DNA from: Clostridiaceae bacterium
GTDB lineage: Bacteria > Bacillota > Clostridia > Oscillospirales > Acutalibacteraceae
DNA length: 42,709 nt
Direction of reading: 5' to 3'
Assembly: GCA_016288315.1 (NCBI GenBank)
Contig: JAEEYU010000033.1
Span: 1-42,709, forward strand
A program made the translations under genes and the position numbers. Below the pieces are notes generated by a model. It made no database searches and was not told the DNA's origin. It saw nothing but the letters and a program-made list of their open reading frames with translations. How positions within the stretch are numbered: position 1 is the first letter of the stretch; each line of letters begins with the position of its first letter. Positions 35,201-42,709 of this stretch are shown one piece after another.

Positions 35201-36882
35201 TTGTTATCCTCCTGGTTGTTATTGAAAGAATCTATTTTGCTTTTTAAATCTTCAAGTGGGTTCTTTTTTTGAACTGTTGCAGCGCCTTTGTCGTCTATCT
35301 GCAGGCGGAGCTTTTTGCCTGTTACAGCTGTTACCGCGGCGGAGAGCTCTTTTGCGTGGGAAGTGTTTTTATCCGTAATAAAGCGGAAAAGCTGGTTATT
35401 CTCTGTTCTGATTACAAGGAAAATGCCTTCTCTGATATAGGAAGAGGTTGTGCGCAGCATATAATAGAGCGGAACGTCGCGTTTTTTGACCGTTTCAAGA
35501 ACCTCTGCCCACTGTGTAAACTCGGTGTTGCCGGTCTGAGGGGGTGTCTGAGAAGGGGGAGGCGCAGTCTGCGTTTCGGCAGGGGGCTCGGGGGACGGTG
35601 CGCTCTCTTCTTTGACGGGTTCTTCTTTTTCGGGGGCGGGCTTGGGTTTTTGCTCCGTTATGACCGGATCGGCGGGAATTGCGGCAGGTTTTTGCGGAGC
35701 TTTGACAATATTGCCGCTTTGCAGAGCGGACAGTGCCTGCTCAAGCTCGGTTATGCGAAGGTTTAAATCCGAGATATCTGCGGAAGAATCTGCAGAAGGT
35801 GCTGCGCCGGCACACATACGGATGACTGCCGATTCGAGAAGAATCTTTTTATTTGACGCGCCTTTCATACTCCTGAGTGTTTCTTCAAGAATATCAAGGC
35901 ACGAAAGAATTTTTGAAAGACGGAACTGTGACGCTCTTTCTTTAAGCTCGTTAATCTCATCGGGGGCTGCCGTTATGAGAGAGGAGCAGTCTCTGACCGT
36001 TTTGGCAACCATAAGGTTGCGGAAATGGTAGGTGAGTTCAGAACAGAGACTTTCAATGTCGCACGCTTCACGGTGAAGGGTGTTGACGAGGGTGAGGCAG
36101 GCGGATGTGTCGGCGGAAGCTATGTGCTCCGACATTTTAAAAAGGTGCATTGTGCCGGCTATGCCTGCGGCGGACGAGACGGTGTCGGTGTCAATATCAG
36201 ACCCTCTTGCGCAGCAGCGGTCGAGGAGAGATACAGCGTCGCGCATGCCTCCGTCTGCAAGACGGGCAATGAGAGCGGCGGCATCGTCGGTGATATTGAA
36301 GCCCTCGCCTTTTGCTATGACCTTGAGGCGGTCGGAAATATTCTCGGGTGAGATTCGTTTGAAATCAAACCTCTGGCAGCGGGAAAGAACCGTTGCGGGA
36401 AGCTTGTGAACCTCGGTTGTGGCGAGGATGAATATGACGTGGGCGGGGGGCTCTTCAAGAGTTTTGAGAAGAGCGTTGAACGCGCCCTGTGAGAGCATAT
36501 GGGCCTCGTCTATGATATAGACTCTGTATTTGCCGCGAAACGGAGAGAGGTTGACCTCCTCGCGGATGTCGCGGATATTGTCTACGCCGTTGTTGGAGGC
36601 GGCGTCGATTTCAATTATATCGGGAGCGTCGCCGTTCTCCGCCGAGCGGCACATTTCACAGGCACAGCAGGGCTCGCCGTCAACGGGATTTTCACAGTTG
36701 ACAGCTTTTGCGAGAATCTTTGCGCAGGAGGTTTTGCCCGTGCCGCGGCTGCCGGTGAAAAGATAGGCGTGCGAAATTCTGCCGCTCTTAAGCTCGTTTA
36801 AAAGAGTAAGAGTGACCTGGGGCTGACCCGACACCTCGGCAAACGACGAGGGCCTCCATTTTCTGTAAAGTGCCTGATACAT
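35197..36882 (-). CDS. dnaX: DNA polymerase III subunits gamma/tau
   Basis: 561 residues. MYQALYRKWRPSSFAEVSGQ, Walker A GSRGTGKTSCAKILA, a zinc-binding Cys set (CENPVDGEPCCACEMC), VYIIDEAHMLS and the sensor region ATTEVHKLPATVLSRCQRFD are intact. A Pro/Glu-rich linker (about residues 395-450) separates the AAA+ clamp loader from a C-terminal domain of the tau type. It loads the DnaN clamp. The SRP RNA gene lies upstream and ybaB overlaps its end, the common Firmicutes arrangement. Confidence 0.96.
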   Translation of the reverse strand: MYQALYRKWRPSSFAEVSGQPQVTLTLLNELKSGRISHAYLFTGSRGTGKTSCAKILAKAVNCENPVDGEPCCACEMCRSAENGDAPDIIEIDAASNNGVDNIRDIREEVNLSPFRGKYRVYIIDEAHMLSQGAFNALLKTLEEPPAHVIFILATTEVHKLPATVLSRCQRFDFKRISPENISDRLKVIAKGEGFNITDDAAALIARLADGGMRDAVSLLDRCCARGSDIDTDTVSSAAGIAGTMHLFKMSEHIASADTSACLTLVNTLHREACDIESLCSELTYHFRNLMVAKTVRDCSSLITAAPDEINELKERASQFRLSKILSCLDILEETLRSMKGASNKKILLESAVIRMCAGAAPSADSSADISDLNLRITELEQALSALQSGNIVKAPQKPAAIPADPVITEQKPKPAPEKEEPVKEESAPSPEPPAETQTAPPPSQTPPQTGNTEFTQWAEVLETVKKRDVPLYYMLRTTSSYIREGIFLVIRTENNQLFRFITDKNTSHAKELSAAVTAVTGKKLRLQIDDKGAATVQKKNPLEDLKSKIDSFNNNQEDNK

Positions 36883-36932
36883 ATAAATCTCCGATGCTGG
36901 AAGTTATAAATTATTTTCTGTAATTAAAAAAA

Positions 36933-37072
36933 GGGCTTTGCTCCGGTCATACGGCGGCAGGCAGACTGTGGCGCGCAAGACGTGCCGCTTAATGCTGCTC
37001 GGTTCCCCGCCTGACATGGTTCACGGTGCCCCGCCGCACAGGACCTACCGCCGCATGACCCAAACAAAGCCC
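36933..37072 (-). ncRNA. ffs: Signal recognition particle RNA (4.5S-like)
   Basis: Read on the minus strand, GGGCTTTG at the 5' end pairs with CAAAGCCC at the 3' end, closing a long hairpin of about 140 nt. The apical part contains the SRP core GTGAACCATGTCAGG, a GGAA tetraloop and AGCAGCATTAAG. A TATAAT-like box lies about 20 nt upstream (37,092). The length is too short for an Alu domain as in Bacillus. Ends are inferred from pairing. Confidence 0.9.
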
Positions 37073-37257
37073 GACAGGTTTTGTTCATCATATTATAATA
37101 ATATAAAACAAAACCAATATCAAGTATTTTTTAATTATTAAATAAACAGTGAGAGAATAATAACAGAAAAAAGATTGTATGTCAAGTGAGGGGGAGTCAA
37201 CAGATCCGGAACAGCGGACGGAGTTCCCTGAGGGTAGCGGCATAACATGGAAAATGA

Positions 37258-37293
37258 TAAAAGGCGGGGGATTAAAACCGCACCGCCTTTTTT
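37258..37293. terminator. Terminator after the oxidoreductase operon
   Basis: AAAAGGCGG pairs with CCGCCTTTTTT around a loop containing GATTAAAACC. It lies about 57 bp beyond the stop of the oxidoreductase gene on the minus strand and could also act on the plus strand. The stretch 37,073-37,257 holds only the SRP RNA promoter as far as I can see. Confidence 0.75.
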
Positions 37294-37349
37294 GTTGAAA
37301 AAAATATAAATTTTTCTGTCTTTTCTCTTAAAAAAAGTGATTAAAACTG

Positions 37350-39425
37350 TTATTTCAGGGCTTTGGCGGCGGCGTAGGCGGTGGAGGTGGCGTTGTGTAT
37401 TCTGCCGACCTTTGCGCTGTCGCCGATTACAAAGACGTTCTGAAATTCGCTCTTCAATGCTTCGGCGAGGGAGTTTTCGCTCGCACTGCCCAGGGCGAGA
37501 ACAACGGCATCGACGTCAACCGTCGTTTTTTCGCCTGTTTTTATATTCTTAATAAGAATATTGCCGGGGTTTATCTCGCAGAGCTGTTCGCCCGTAAGCA
37601 GCTGAGTGCCATTTTCTTTCAGGCGTGGAAGAATGTCGTCGGTGTGCTGCATCCAGGTTCCGGGCGCGACGACGGGAGCCATCTCCACAACGACGGTCCG
37701 GCAGCCCTTTTCATTGAGAAAATCTGCTGTTTCAAGGCCGGTCATGCCCGAGCCGATGACGGCGACTTTTTTGTTATCAAGAACGGTTTTTCCGCTTAAA
37801 ACATCGGCGAAGGTGATTAAATCGTCAAACTTGTAGCTGCCGCCGAAGAAGGGCTTGAGCGGGTTTGAACCTGCGGCGAGAAAGACTGCGCAGGGCTTGT
37901 ATTTCTTTATTTCTTCAACATCCGCCTCGACGCCGTATTTTATGACAACTCCGTTTTCGGTGCAGAGGCTGACAATATCTTCAATGAACCAGCCGATTTT
38001 TGCCTTATGCGGAGGAGCGCAGGCGAGTTTCAGCTGACCGCCGGGGGTTGCGCTCCTTTCAAGCACGGTCACATTGAAGCCGCGCAGGGCGAGGATATAG
38101 GCAGCCGTAAGACCGGACGCGCCCGCACCGATGACAACAACGCTTCTGTTGTTGCCGTCGCGGGGTATTTTATCCGTTTCGTGCCCGACGAAGGGGTTTA
38201 CGGCGCACTCGCCGTGCCCGCCGGTATAGGCGTTTGTCTGCATAGATTCAATGCAGTTGAGGCAGCAGATGCAGCGGCGGATTGTTTCGCCCCTCTGCGC
38301 CTTGCCTGCCCAGCACGGGTCGGCAATATGCGGCCTGCCGAGAGATACAAAATCCTGCGTGCCTTCTTCAATCTGAGCCGCCGCCTGTTCGGGCGAACGG
38401 ATGAGATTGGCGGCGATGACGGGAATACCGACCGCCTCTTTTACCGCTTTTGCCATATATTTGCGCCAGCCCGGTTCAAATGATACGGGCTCGAGCCAGT
38501 AGTTGAAGGTGTCATAGCCGGCGCTTGAAACGTCAATGGCGTCAATGCCGAGCGCCTCGAGCGCCTTTGCGATTTTAACGCCCTCTTCAAGACCGTAGCC
38601 CTTGCCCGGTCTGCCGATTCTGTCATAGCACTCATCGACGGTCAAGCGAACAACGAGCGGGTAATCCCTGCCGCATTTTTCGCGGATGCCGTTTATGATA
38701 TTTGTTATGAAGCGCATTCTGTTTTCGAAGCTTCCGCCGTATTCATCGGTGCGCTGGTTTGTGACGGGTGAAAAGAACTGCTGAAGCAGGTAGCCGTGGG
38801 AGGCGTGGAGCATTACGCCGTCAACGCCGGCTACTTTGCAGCGGAAGGCGGCGTCGATAAAATTCTGCTCGAGCTCTTTGATTTCATCGTGCCTGAGGGC
38901 GCGGACTCTGCCGCCCGCAAAGTAGGCGGGCTCGCAGGCGGAGGGTGCGACCGAGGAGGGAACGATGTTTTTCTTTAAAAGAGCGGGTCCGACTGCGGGT
39001 GTGAGCTTATAAAGAATTTTGCCATACATACCCGCAGTGTATTTCTGCATTTTTATACTCAGCGGAACAGTGCCGACGAGCAGACCGACGTTCTGCCTGC
39101 CGGGGTGGTGGAGCTGAACGAAGAGCTTTGCGCCGTGGCTCTGAATCTTTTTTGCAAATTCCGCCATGGGGGCGATGTTCTCATCACTGCTCATTGAAAG
39201 CTGGGCGAAGGCGCCCGCTCCTGTTTTGTCGTTGACACGGGTGATTTCGGTAACGATAAGACCTGTTCCGCCCTTTGCCCTCGCCTCGTAGTAGTCGGTG
39301 AGCGCCGCGGTCGGTTTGCCGTCAAAGCCCGCAAAGCCCATAAGCATGGGCGACATAACTATTCTGTTTTTTATTTCGCAGGTGCCGATTTTCATCGGGG
39401 TGAAAAGAATATCGGTATTACTCAT
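37350..39425 (-). CDS. Old-yellow-enzyme-type NADH:flavin oxidoreductase with Fe-S and FAD/NAD domains
   Basis: 691 residues. An FMN TIM barrel (1 to about 345) with MSPMLMGFAGFDGKPT, VQLHHPGRQN and MLHASHGYLLQQFFSPVTNQ is followed by a 4Fe-4S Cys set (C385, C388, C391, C407 in RRCICCLNC...GEC). An FAD/NAD(P)-binding part follows (VVVIGAGASGLTAAYIL at about 428, VAVIGSGMTGLETADFL). This is the 2,4-dienoyl-CoA reductase/enoate reductase/BaiCD-like architecture, which reduces activated C=C bonds. The substrate is unknown; enoates, steroids, bile acids or bile pigments are all possible for the family. The start overlaps the SDR stop by 8 bp. Confidence 0.9.
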   Translation of the reverse strand: MSNTDILFTPMKIGTCEIKNRIVMSPMLMGFAGFDGKPTAALTDYYEARAKGGTGLIVTEITRVNDKTGAGAFAQLSMSSDENIAPMAEFAKKIQSHGAKLFVQLHHPGRQNVGLLVGTVPLSIKMQKYTAGMYGKILYKLTPAVGPALLKKNIVPSSVAPSACEPAYFAGGRVRALRHDEIKELEQNFIDAAFRCKVAGVDGVMLHASHGYLLQQFFSPVTNQRTDEYGGSFENRMRFITNIINGIREKCGRDYPLVVRLTVDECYDRIGRPGKGYGLEEGVKIAKALEALGIDAIDVSSAGYDTFNYWLEPVSFEPGWRKYMAKAVKEAVGIPVIAANLIRSPEQAAAQIEEGTQDFVSLGRPHIADPCWAGKAQRGETIRRCICCLNCIESMQTNAYTGGHGECAVNPFVGHETDKIPRDGNNRSVVVIGAGASGLTAAYILALRGFNVTVLERSATPGGQLKLACAPPHKAKIGWFIEDIVSLCTENGVVIKYGVEADVEEIKKYKPCAVFLAAGSNPLKPFFGGSYKFDDLITFADVLSGKTVLDNKKVAVIGSGMTGLETADFLNEKGCRTVVVEMAPVVAPGTWMQHTDDILPRLKENGTQLLTGEQLCEINPGNILIKNIKTGEKTTVDVDAVVLALGSASENSLAEALKSEFQNVFVIGDSAKVGRIHNATSTAYAAAKALK

Positions 39426-40218
39426 CCCATTTTACTCCCGTTCCGTTTTTTATGTGCTCTTTAAACTCGCTGAATTTGCGTTTTTCAAGCGCCCAGTAAA
39501 CCGTGCGCACGGGCGGGCAGACGCCCATAAGCACCTTTGAGAGCCCGAAGAGGAAGCAGGGGCTGACCTTGGATTTTCCGCTCTCGATGCCGTCAACCAT
39601 CTTTTTTGCCACAAGGGCGGGTTCCTGGACGGGGAACGGCTTTTTGAAGACGATTTCGTTTGCGGTGCGGAAGAAGTTTGTGTTTGTTGCAACGGGGTAG
39701 AGGCAGGTCAGCTGAACGTTTGACGGCATTTCGAGACGGATTCCCTGCTGAAAGCCGTGCATTGCAAATTTGGAGGCGCTGTAAACGGTGAAGCCGGGCA
39801 TCGCCATTTCGCCTATGGCGGAGACGGTGATTGCCATAACGCCTTTTCTGCCGTTCAAGTGCTTTACATATTTCTGATATGAATAAATGGGCGAGAAAAC
39901 GTTTGTTTCAAACATCGCCTGCACCCTGTTCCAGTCGGTGTAGTTCATCTCTTCATAGTAGGGGTAGCCCGCATTGGCATAGAAGATGTCAATCATCGGG
40001 AAGATGCTCTCCGCCTTTTCGAAAATTGCGTCAACCGCCTGCTCGCTTGAGACGTCAATCTGAAAGATTTCCACATTTGCGGGGTCGAATTTGTCAAGAT
40101 TATATCTGTCTTTGTCAACCGCAAGAATTTTGTTGCTGCCCCTGACAAGGATTTTGAGAACCTCAAGCCCGATGCCGCTGTTACAGCCCGTAAGAACTAT
40201 GTTTTTGCCGTTAATCAT
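39418..40218 (-). CDS. Short-chain dehydrogenase/reductase
   Basis: 266 residues. NAD(P)-binding GCNSGIGLEVLKILV, an acidic residue at the end of the second strand (ILAVDKDRYNLD, suggesting NAD), YANAGYPYY and catalytic VSAIGE...VYSASKFAMHGF (Ser-Tyr-Lys). It oxidises or reduces an alcohol/ketone pair. Its start overlaps the acetyltransferase stop by 4 bp and its stop overlaps the oxidoreductase start, so the three are translationally coupled and probably act in one pathway. Confidence 0.9.
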   Translation of the reverse strand: MINGKNIVLTGCNSGIGLEVLKILVRGSNKILAVDKDRYNLDKFDPANVEIFQIDVSSEQAVDAIFEKAESIFPMIDIFYANAGYPYYEEMNYTDWNRVQAMFETNVFSPIYSYQKYVKHLNGRKGVMAITVSAIGEMAMPGFTVYSASKFAMHGFQQGIRLEMPSNVQLTCLYPVATNTNFFRTANEIVFKKPFPVQEPALVAKKMVDGIESGKSKVSPCFLFGLSKVLMGVCPPVRTVYWALEKRKFSEFKEHIKNGTGVKWDE

Positions 40219-40826
40219 ATTGTTTCCTCCTCCTTGTGCGCGTTGCGGTAAATCATTTTAAAGGGCGTGCCGTCCTCGTTTACCATCTGTATTTTTTCAA
40301 TGTTGTAGGTGTCAAGAACCTTCTCCCATCTCTCCTGCATACCCTCGTCGTATTCGACGGGCAGAAAGCCTGCGGTAAGATAGGACTTGACCGCCGAGAC
40401 GCGCCACTCGTTTGTGGTGAGCGACACGAAAGGCGCTCCCCTCTCCTTAAGCGTTTTCTGCACTATCCAGCTGAGGTATTTTGCGAGCCCTTTGCCGCGG
40501 AAGCTCTCTTTTATGCCGACCCAGTGCATGTCGCCTATGCCGGTGCCGGGAAAGATGAAAGAGGTGGCTGTGCCGACGTGCCTGCCGTTATAGTCGAGAA
40601 ACCAGACATCCTCTTCGGGCACTATGCCGCCGAAGTTGAAAATCTCGTTTGCGAACCGCTGCTCGTCGGTTATGTCGCTCTCATCCCAGGTTTTTATGCA
40701 CTCGTTCCAGTCGCGGATATCCGTCTCCCTGTTCTTTTCGCTGTAGTGCGAGAACGAATAGCCCTCCGGCAGAACAAGCTCCTCAAGCGGTTCCGATGTG
40801 AACCAATACATTTTTAACTGCGCCAT
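40215..40826 (-). CDS. GNAT-family acetyltransferase
   Basis: 203 residues from the ATG at 40,826 (MAQLKMYWFTSEPLEELVLP) with GGGGAGAG upstream; a longer frame starts inside the preceding gene's end. The acetyl-CoA site reads HWVGIKESFRGKGLAKYLSW, followed by VSLTTNEWRVSAVKSYLTAG. The substrate is unknown. It lies 10 bp after the GH28-like gene. Confidence 0.82.
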   Translation of the reverse strand: MAQLKMYWFTSEPLEELVLPEGYSFSHYSEKNRETDIRDWNECIKTWDESDITDEQRFANEIFNFGGIVPEEDVWFLDYNGRHVGTATSFIFPGTGIGDMHWVGIKESFRGKGLAKYLSWIVQKTLKERGAPFVSLTTNEWRVSAVKSYLTAGFLPVEYDEGMQERWEKVLDTYNIEKIQMVNEDGTPFKMIYRNAHKEEETI

Positions 40827-40836
40827 ACTCTCTCCC

Positions 40837-42345
40837 CTATCTTTTAAACAGATTGTCATTGTATTTATAGATGATTTTGCCTCTGTCGAAAATCACCTTT
40901 TCATAACCTGCGGCGTTCTCATTGCCGCCGAAGGATGCCGCCCTGATTCTCGCGTAGCCGGAATCCGCTTTGCCGCGCTCGATTCCCAGACGGTAGTTGC
41001 CGCTTTCGGGAACGGTGAATTCCAGCAGCTTCTCACACCAGTCGGTGTTGTGAAAATCGAGAGAGGCAACAGTCTCGCCCGAGTCGGAGCTTCTGACAAA
41101 CAGACGGCATCTGCCGCCCGATGACATAACCTCCGCCCTGAAAAGGCAGGGTCTGCCCGCCTCAATGAATATGCCCTGAAAAATTGCGGCGTCGCCCAGT
41201 GAAAGGTTGTTTATATAGCCGTAGGAGCCGCCCTCTCCGCGGTGAACACCGGCGGAATTTTCGCTGTGGTTTTTCTTCATATTCCAGAAAACCCTGCCCT
41301 GCGAAAAATCGCCGTTTATCATTTTGCGCATTGACGGGAAGCCCGTCATATCGCTTACCTGCGTTTCAAAAAAATTCTCTTCAATGCCGTCGATTGTGTT
41401 GTTTTCAAACCTGACGTTCGTCACGGGCGGGAAGCCCGCCCTGTCGGTATATGGGTTCCACAGCCAGTTGCCGAGCGTTTCAATATGATTGTCGTGAACA
41501 TAGACGTTTCGCACCTCGACCTTTTCGGGCTCCTCGCAGTTGAGCCCCCAGAGAATCATCCCGAACGCCTTGCAGTGGTTGGATTTAAGGTCGTTGTGGT
41601 CTATCTCTATATTCTCGCTCGGCTGAGGAGAATCGCTGTTCCACCACTCGCTTTTGCGGGGGTCGCGGCAGGATGAAAAGATATAGACAGAGTCGTCGCC
41701 CGTGAACATTTCGCAGCCGGTCACCCTGATATTGCGGCAGTTCATAAGGCAGATTCCGTCGCCGTTGCCGTGCGACCAGTTGTTGATTTTAACGTTTTTT
41801 ATAAGACCGTTCTCACTTGTAAAAGGCATCATCGCATAGCTGTGGTAGTTTGTTATTGTGATGCCGCTTATTTCAAAATCGCTGCAGCGGAAAAAGCCGA
41901 CGGGGCAGAGCTTTATCAGCTTTGCGGGGTCGTCGGTGTCCGCCATGCGCACGGTGCCGCCGCCCGTGATTTTAAAATCGTGCGCGCCCTCGGGGGCAAA
42001 GATGAACGGGTAGTTTTTATACCAGCAGTGACTCCATTTTATATTCTCATCAAAGTTGTGACCCGGCACGGGCGTGTATGTGACATAGCCGCTGCCGGAG
42101 GGTTTAACGAAATTGTCGGCAAAGGGAGTCTGCTGAAGAACGGCGCCGTCGCCGAAAAGCAGGGTCACTCCGCTTTTTATGATGATTCCGCTTGAAAGAA
42201 AGGTTTTTCCGCCGTCAAGCAAAACCGTTCCGCCTCCGTTTTTGCAGACGAAGTCAATCGCGCCCTGAATTGCGGCGCGGTCGTTTGATTTGCCGTCGCC
42301 CTTTGCGTTGAAGGGCGGGGAGCATACGCTGATTTCAACACTCAT
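40837..42345 (-). CDS. GH28-like (polygalacturonase family) beta-helix protein
   Basis: 502 residues, no signal peptide, so probably cytoplasmic. The start VCSPPFNAKGDGKSNDRAAI and FVCKNGGGTVLLDGGKTFLS is typical of pectinase-type beta helices. Acidic motifs GNGDGICLMN and MFTGDDSVYIFS match the NTD and GDD sites of GH28; the expected GHG is replaced by KAFGMILWG, so activity is uncertain. A beta-sandwich region of carbohydrate-binding type follows from about 345 (DFSQGRVFWNM). Intracellular members often act on imported oligogalacturonides. It heads the operon with GNAT, SDR and oxidoreductase genes. Confidence 0.82.
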   Translation of the reverse strand: MSVEISVCSPPFNAKGDGKSNDRAAIQGAIDFVCKNGGGTVLLDGGKTFLSSGIIIKSGVTLLFGDGAVLQQTPFADNFVKPSGSGYVTYTPVPGHNFDENIKWSHCWYKNYPFIFAPEGAHDFKITGGGTVRMADTDDPAKLIKLCPVGFFRCSDFEISGITITNYHSYAMMPFTSENGLIKNVKINNWSHGNGDGICLMNCRNIRVTGCEMFTGDDSVYIFSSCRDPRKSEWWNSDSPQPSENIEIDHNDLKSNHCKAFGMILWGLNCEEPEKVEVRNVYVHDNHIETLGNWLWNPYTDRAGFPPVTNVRFENNTIDGIEENFFETQVSDMTGFPSMRKMINGDFSQGRVFWNMKKNHSENSAGVHRGEGGSYGYINNLSLGDAAIFQGIFIEAGRPCLFRAEVMSSGGRCRLFVRSSDSGETVASLDFHNTDWCEKLLEFTVPESGNYRLGIERGKADSGYARIRAASFGGNENAAGYEKVIFDRGKIIYKYNDNLFKR

Positions 42346-42709
42346 AACATCACCCCCGGCGGAAAAAAATAATTAAATATAAAGAGATTATTTTATATAC
42401 AAATCAATACTACCACGAAACAATCGTTTTTTCAATGAGGAATCGGAAGGGAAAGCGGGTGCTGAGGTTATGAGATCCTTCGCCTGCGGCTCAGGATGAC
42501 AAATATTCCGTGGTTACCTGTAGCAAAAAGCCGTAAAACAGCTGCAGCCGCCCAAGGGCAGTCACTCATAAAACAGTAATGCCTCAAAGAGCGACCTTCG
42601 CACATCTTTGCAGGTATTCCTCTTCGGAATACATCAAGTATTCCTCATCGTCATAACCCGCAAATATGCACAAATTTCATCTCTTTGAGGTGCGAAGCAG
42701 TTTTCACGC
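42346..42709. other. Intergenic region at the right edge with inverted repeats
   Basis: No gene is supported. Near 42,470 lies GAGATCCTTCGCCTGCGG, then GCTCAGGATGAC, a sequence type often seen as a dispersed intergenic repeat in bacteria. CCTCAAAGAG (42,582) and CTCTTTGAGG (42,681) form a 10-bp inverted repeat, with a GTATTCC/GGAATAC hairpin inside. The AT-rich part near 42,360-42,410 probably holds the promoter of the GH28-like operon. Confidence 0.45.

Noticed and set aside
35269-36351. Several plus-strand ORFs of 100-165 codons
   Set aside because: All are antisense to dnaX; their length comes from the GC-rich Pro-rich linker and codon bias.
36938-37141. 67-codon plus-strand ORF
   Set aside because: It overlaps the SRP RNA gene, whose core motif and long hairpin explain the sequence.
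42590-42680. Minus-strand frame of about 30 codons with TTG start and EEYL twice
   Set aside because: Weak SD, very short, and located inside an inverted repeat; not enough support for a gene.

Overview
The window looks like a chromosomal segment of an anaerobic Bacillota, most likely a gut or rumen Clostridia member of the Oscillospirales/Ruminococcaceae type. Pointers are a cohesin/dockerin pair, very large BspA-like leucine-rich-repeat proteins, an AgrC/AgrA-like two-component system, a FemAB-type ligase, a compact SRP RNA and the gene order dnaN-yaaA-recF-remB. The genus cannot be fixed from the sequence alone.

Left part (1-23,100). The left edge holds the 5' end of a large serine recombinase and a companion ORF, so a mobile element ends or begins here. 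Next comes a surface/secretome region. It contains a cohesin-dockerin-InlB-LRR protein (1549-6435), a cohesin-Big2 protein (6467-8041), a giant LRR protein with a C-terminal papain-like protease domain (8823-16568), three secreted genes on the minus strand (16,624-18,846), and two more secreted genes (21,361-23,008). In the middle sit a LytTR response regulator and a GHKL sensor kinase (18,990-20,966).

The most unusual structure is a module that appears three times (from 1103, 8123 and 21,024): two half-sites CCGYTCRCGC exactly 21 bp apart, a conserved TGTTAT box 37-38 bp from the start of the second half-site with no -35 box, a conserved TGCAGTC leader, and then a tiny membrane-peptide gene. 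The 21-bp spacing is typical of LytTR regulators, and a LytTR regulator lies in the same cluster. Three intact peptides of 40-55 residues and one frameshifted copy form a family with Cys at position 4/5 and at position 20. Most secreted proteins here also carry a short hydrophobic/amphipathic helix at or near the C-terminus. I infer a LytTR-controlled surface/secreted regulon headed by undescribed small membrane peptides.

Right part (23,200-42,345). All genes are on the minus strand and mostly housekeeping: femAB-dut-hydrolase; mnmG-rsmG plus a small barrel protein; a PaaK-type CoA ligase with an ACT protein; dnaN-yaaA-recF-remB; dnaX-ybaB-recR behind the SRP RNA; and an operon of GH28-like, GNAT, SDR and old-yellow-enzyme-type genes. 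Two perfect parS sites (25,979 and 27,497) and a dnaN-upstream region with DnaA-box-like sequences and TAG triplets suggest that the replication origin is in or near the window, although dnaA is absent.
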